A DNA stretch of 15,271 bases, from the NCBI GenBank assembly GCA_016936035.1, contig JAFGPU010000175.1:1-15271 (forward strand), given 5' to 3'. The position numbers and the translations under genes are program-made. Shown here piece by piece: positions 12,918 through 15,271 of this stretch (the stretch's first letter is position 1; each line of letters begins with the position of its first letter). Source of the stretch: Acidimicrobiales bacterium (GTDB lineage Bacteria > Actinomycetota > Acidimicrobiia > Acidimicrobiales > VFJN01). Below the pieces are notes generated by a model. The model saw only the letters and a list, made by a program, of their open reading frames with translations, was not told where the DNA came from and did not search any database.

Positions 12918-15271
12918 ATGACCGCCCGGCGCGCGCCCGGCCGGACCCGCGCCTCGACCACGAGCCCGGCGCGGACGCCGACACGGTCCCGGGCCTCGGC
13001 CACCGGCCGGGCCCCGGGGCGCGCCCGCTCGGGCACGCCCCGGCGCGCGGCCACGTCCACCGCCGCCTCGTCGCGGTCGTCTTCGTCGCGGTCGTCTTCG
13101 TCGCGGTCGTCCTCGTCGCGGTCGTCTTCGACAGCGCGGGCGCGCTCGTCGACCAGCCCGGCGCGCGCCACCTCGCGTTCGGCGTCGCGCGCGCCCGCTC
13201 GGTCGTCGTCCACGACCCGCTCGTCCCGCGCCGGACGGTCCGGGTCGGCATCGACGACCGGCGGCTCGGCGCGTCGGGGCACGGGCCGCGCCTCCGCATC
13301 GGCGAACGCGCGGGGCCGCACCCGCTCGACCAGGGCACCCAGCCGGGGCCGGGCGTCCCGGGCGACCCGCAAGGCCGCGGGCGCGTCGACGTCCCGGCGT
13401 CCGGCGACCACCCGTCCGTCCGGACGCCGTGACACCTCGGCGCCACCGCGTGGTGGCTCCCGGCCTCCTGGCGCGCGGGGCGGGGGGTGGGCGCCGTCCC
13501 GGCTGGTGCGGCCCGGCAACCCGCGGGCGCGGTCGCTGGGCATGTTGGTGGTGTTCACGGTCATGTTCCTCGCCGTCGTCGTCCGCCTGATCCACGTCCA
13601 GGTGCTCGGCGCCGAGCGCTACGTGGCCTACGGCGACGACCAGCGCATCAAGCCCATCGAGGTCGCGGGCGGGCGCGGGGCCATCTACGACCGCAACGGT
13701 GACGACCTCGCCATCTCGATCCCCCAGACCACGGTGGCCGCCGACCCCAGCATCATCGCCGATCCCGAGGCGGCGGCACGGCGCCTCGCGGCGATCCTCG
13801 ACCTCGACCGCGACGACCTGCTGGCCCAGCTCACCGGGGAGGGACGCTTCGTGTACCTGGCTCGCCAGGTCGACGACCAGGTGGGCGATGCGGTCAAGGA
13901 CCTCGACATCGACGGCGTGATCACCTTCGAGGAGCAGGCGCGCTTCAACCCGTCCGGCGACCTCGCCCGCTCGCTGATCGGCCAGGTCGACCCCGACAGC
14001 GACGGCGTGTCCGGCATCGAGCACAGCTACGACGAGCAGCTGGCGGGCGAGTCTGGCCTGTTCATCGTCGAGCGCGACCTGGCGGGCCGCACCATCCCCG
14101 CCGGCCGCCACCACGTCGAGCCGGCGGAGATGGGCGACGACCTGATCCTCACCATCGACCGCGACCTGCAGTACGAGGTCGAGAACGTGCTGTCGCGCCA
14201 GATCAGCGCCACCGGGGCGCAGGGCGGGACCGCCATCGTGTCGAACGTCGAGACCGGCGAGGTGCTGGCGCTGGCCAACGAGCAGGCCGACCCCGACACC
14301 GGGGTGGTCGGCAACACCGGGAAGAACACCGCGGTGACCGACTGGTACGAACCGGGCTCGGTCAACAAGGTGATCACGCTCGCGGCGGCGCTCGAAGAGG
14401 GCGTGGTCACGCCCGAGCAGGTCATCACCGTGCCGCCCGCCCTGCGGGTCGCGGACCACACCTACAACGACTCCCACCCGGGCGACCTCAGCGTGACCGA
14501 GATCATCGCCAAGTCGTCCAACGTGGGCACGATCAAGATCGCCCAGGAGCTGGGGGCCGACCGGCTGCACGACTACCTTGTCCGCTTCGGGCTCGGGCAA
14601 CCGACCAACCTCGGCCTCCCGCACGAGACCGACGGGCTCGTCCCCGACACCGACGACTGGTCCGGCACCTCGATCGGCTCGATACCCCTCGGGCAGGGGA
14701 TCTCGGTCACCGCCATGCAGATGCTCTACGCCTACAACACCATCGCCAACGACGGGGTCTACGTCGCACCGACGCTCGTGGCCGCCACCCGCGACGCCGA
14801 GGGCGAGCGCCACCCCGCGGCCGCGGGCGACTCGCGGCGCGTGGTGTCGCCGACGACGGCCTCGCAGATGCGTGCCATGCTGACCGAGGTGATCGAGAAC
14901 GGCACCGGCCGGGAGGCCGCCATCGACGGGTACGCGGCCGCCGGCAAGACCGGCACCGCCCGCAAGCCCCAGCCCGACGGCGGCTACAAGGACGCCGACG
15001 GCAACTACCACTACATCTCGACCTTCGCCGGGTTCCTGCCCGCGGACGACCCGAAGCTCTCGATCATCGTCGTGATCGACGAGCCGTCGACGTCGCCGTA
15101 CGCGAGCGAGGTGGCGGCCCCCGCGTTCCGGGACATCGGTCGCTACGCGGCGCAGATCACGGGGGTGGCGCCCGAGTGGGCGCCCGCCGAGGAGGCGCCG
15201 CTCGCCATCTCCACCCGCGACGGTCGGGTGCGCGCTGCGCCCGCGGCCCCGCCCTCGACGGCCCCCACGAC
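12918..15271 (+). CDS. ftsI: Septal peptidoglycan transpeptidase FtsI (PBP3), 3' cut by window
   Basis: 784 codons are visible and the frame is still open at the window end. The class B penicillin-binding protein parts are clear: one transmembrane helix at about 208-230, a dimerisation domain beginning with GRGAIYDRNGDDLA, and the transpeptidase domain with SxxK (S481-K484, GSVNK), SSN (533-535) and KTG (677-679). FtsI cross-links septal peptidoglycan with FtsW. The ATG at 12918 is 16 bases after ftsL. It adds about 205 residues before the helix, very rich in Ser, Arg, Ala, Thr, Gly and Pro, including a four-copy SSRSS repeat. GTG 13506 is the main alternative start but lacks a ribosome-binding site and would leave a 600-base gap. 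The visible C-terminus is turning Pro/Ala-rich. Confidence 0.95.
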   Translation, partial: MTARRAPGRTRASTTSPARTPTRSRASATGRAPGRARSGTPRRAATSTAASSRSSSSRSSSSRSSSSRSSSTARARSSTSPARATSRSASRAPARSSSTTRSSRAGRSGSASTTGGSARRGTGRASASANARGRTRSTRAPSRGRASRATRKAAGASTSRRPATTRPSGRRDTSAPPRGGSRPPGARGGGWAPSRLVRPGNPRARSLGMLVVFTVMFLAVVVRLIHVQVLGAERYVAYGDDQRIKPIEVAGGRGAIYDRNGDDLAISIPQTTVAADPSIIADPEAAARRLAAILDLDRDDLLAQLTGEGRFVYLARQVDDQVGDAVKDLDIDGVITFEEQARFNPSGDLARSLIGQVDPDSDGVSGIEHSYDEQLAGESGLFIVERDLAGRTIPAGRHHVEPAEMGDDLILTIDRDLQYEVENVLSRQISATGAQGGTAIVSNVETGEVLALANEQADPDTGVVGNTGKNTAVTDWYEPGSVNKVITLAAALEEGVVTPEQVITVPPALRVADHTYNDSHPGDLSVTEIIAKSSNVGTIKIAQELGADRLHDYLVRFGLGQPTNLGLPHETDGLVPDTDDWSGTSIGSIPLGQGISVTAMQMLYAYNTIANDGVYVAPTLVAATRDAEGERHPAAAGDSRRVVSPTTASQMRAMLTEVIENGTGREAAIDGYAAAGKTGTARKPQPDGGYKDADGNYHYISTFAGFLPADDPKLSIIVVIDEPSTSPYASEVAAPAFRDIGRYAAQITGVAPEWAPAEEAPLAISTRDGRVRAAPAAPPSTAPT
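13068..13127 (+). repeat. Four-copy 15-bp tandem repeat inside ftsI
   Basis: Four head-to-tail copies of TCGTCGCGGTCGTCT lie at 13068, 13083, 13098 and 13113. The only difference is a C as the last base of the third copy. Each copy encodes SSRSS (residues 51-70), and the unit length keeps the reading frame whatever the copy number. Confidence 0.97.

Noticed and set aside
13506..13508. GTG as the true ftsI start, giving a short cytoplasmic tail
   Set aside because: No ribosome-binding site, and it would leave a 600-base gap in an otherwise overlapping operon that is open and codon-biased in the ftsI frame. Not fully excluded.
12206..13564. 452-codon minus-strand frame with repeated Asp/Glu/Arg, opposite rsmH, ftsL and ftsI
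   Set aside because: The acidic repeat is simply the antisense of the SSRSS repeat in ftsI, and the rest opposes highly conserved genes.

Overview
The window is chromosomal DNA of a very high-GC bacterium, almost certainly an actinobacterium. Three things point there: the division and cell-wall cluster order mraZ–rsmH–ftsL–ftsI, a DUF3040 membrane protein next to dinB, and a MoxR/DUF58/transglutaminase operon just upstream of that cluster. The protein sequences and several apparently leaderless genes would suit Acidimicrobiia, but that placement is an impression, not a computed result. There is no sign of an integrated element, IS, CRISPR array, tRNA or rRNA, and base composition looks uniform. 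No gene-free stretch exceeds 300 bases; the longest is the 218-base mraZ leader (10707-10924).

Layout. 1-3075: the tail of a TrkA/KtrA-type potassium-channel regulator, a small two-helix membrane protein on the opposite strand, then a divergent pair (YbaK/ProX-type editing protein and a Nudix hydrolase) whose start codons are 25 bases apart. The Nudix gene runs into dinB (DNA polymerase IV). 3076-3564: a DUF3040 protein with its own promoter. 3626-8147 (minus strand): a tight operon of MoxR ATPase, DUF58 protein and a multi-pass transglutaminase-like protein. 8246-10706 (plus strand): a ROK-family sugar kinase, an 89-residue protein of unknown function, an HNH nuclease-like protein and a lipoate-ligase-fold protein; the first three appear to be leaderless. 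10707-15271: a regulatory leader, then mraZ, rsmH, ftsL and ftsI, the last cut by the window end.

How the genes fit together. The 3' part is a classical septation operon: MraZ is its autoregulator, RsmH methylates 16S rRNA, FtsL and FtsI are septal-synthesis components. The MoxR operon probably acts in envelope maintenance or complex assembly at the membrane. The ROK, HNH and LplA-like genes have no evident link to one another.

The strongest unusual signals are two. First, TGGGN/TGGAG pentamers sit on an exact 10-bp lattice across the mraZ promoter and into its first codons, resembling MraZ boxes but longer and overlapping the core promoter. Second, FtsI has a roughly 200-residue Ser/Arg/Ala-rich N-terminal tail containing a near-perfect 15-bp tandem repeat. 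I found no clearly new multi-gene system.
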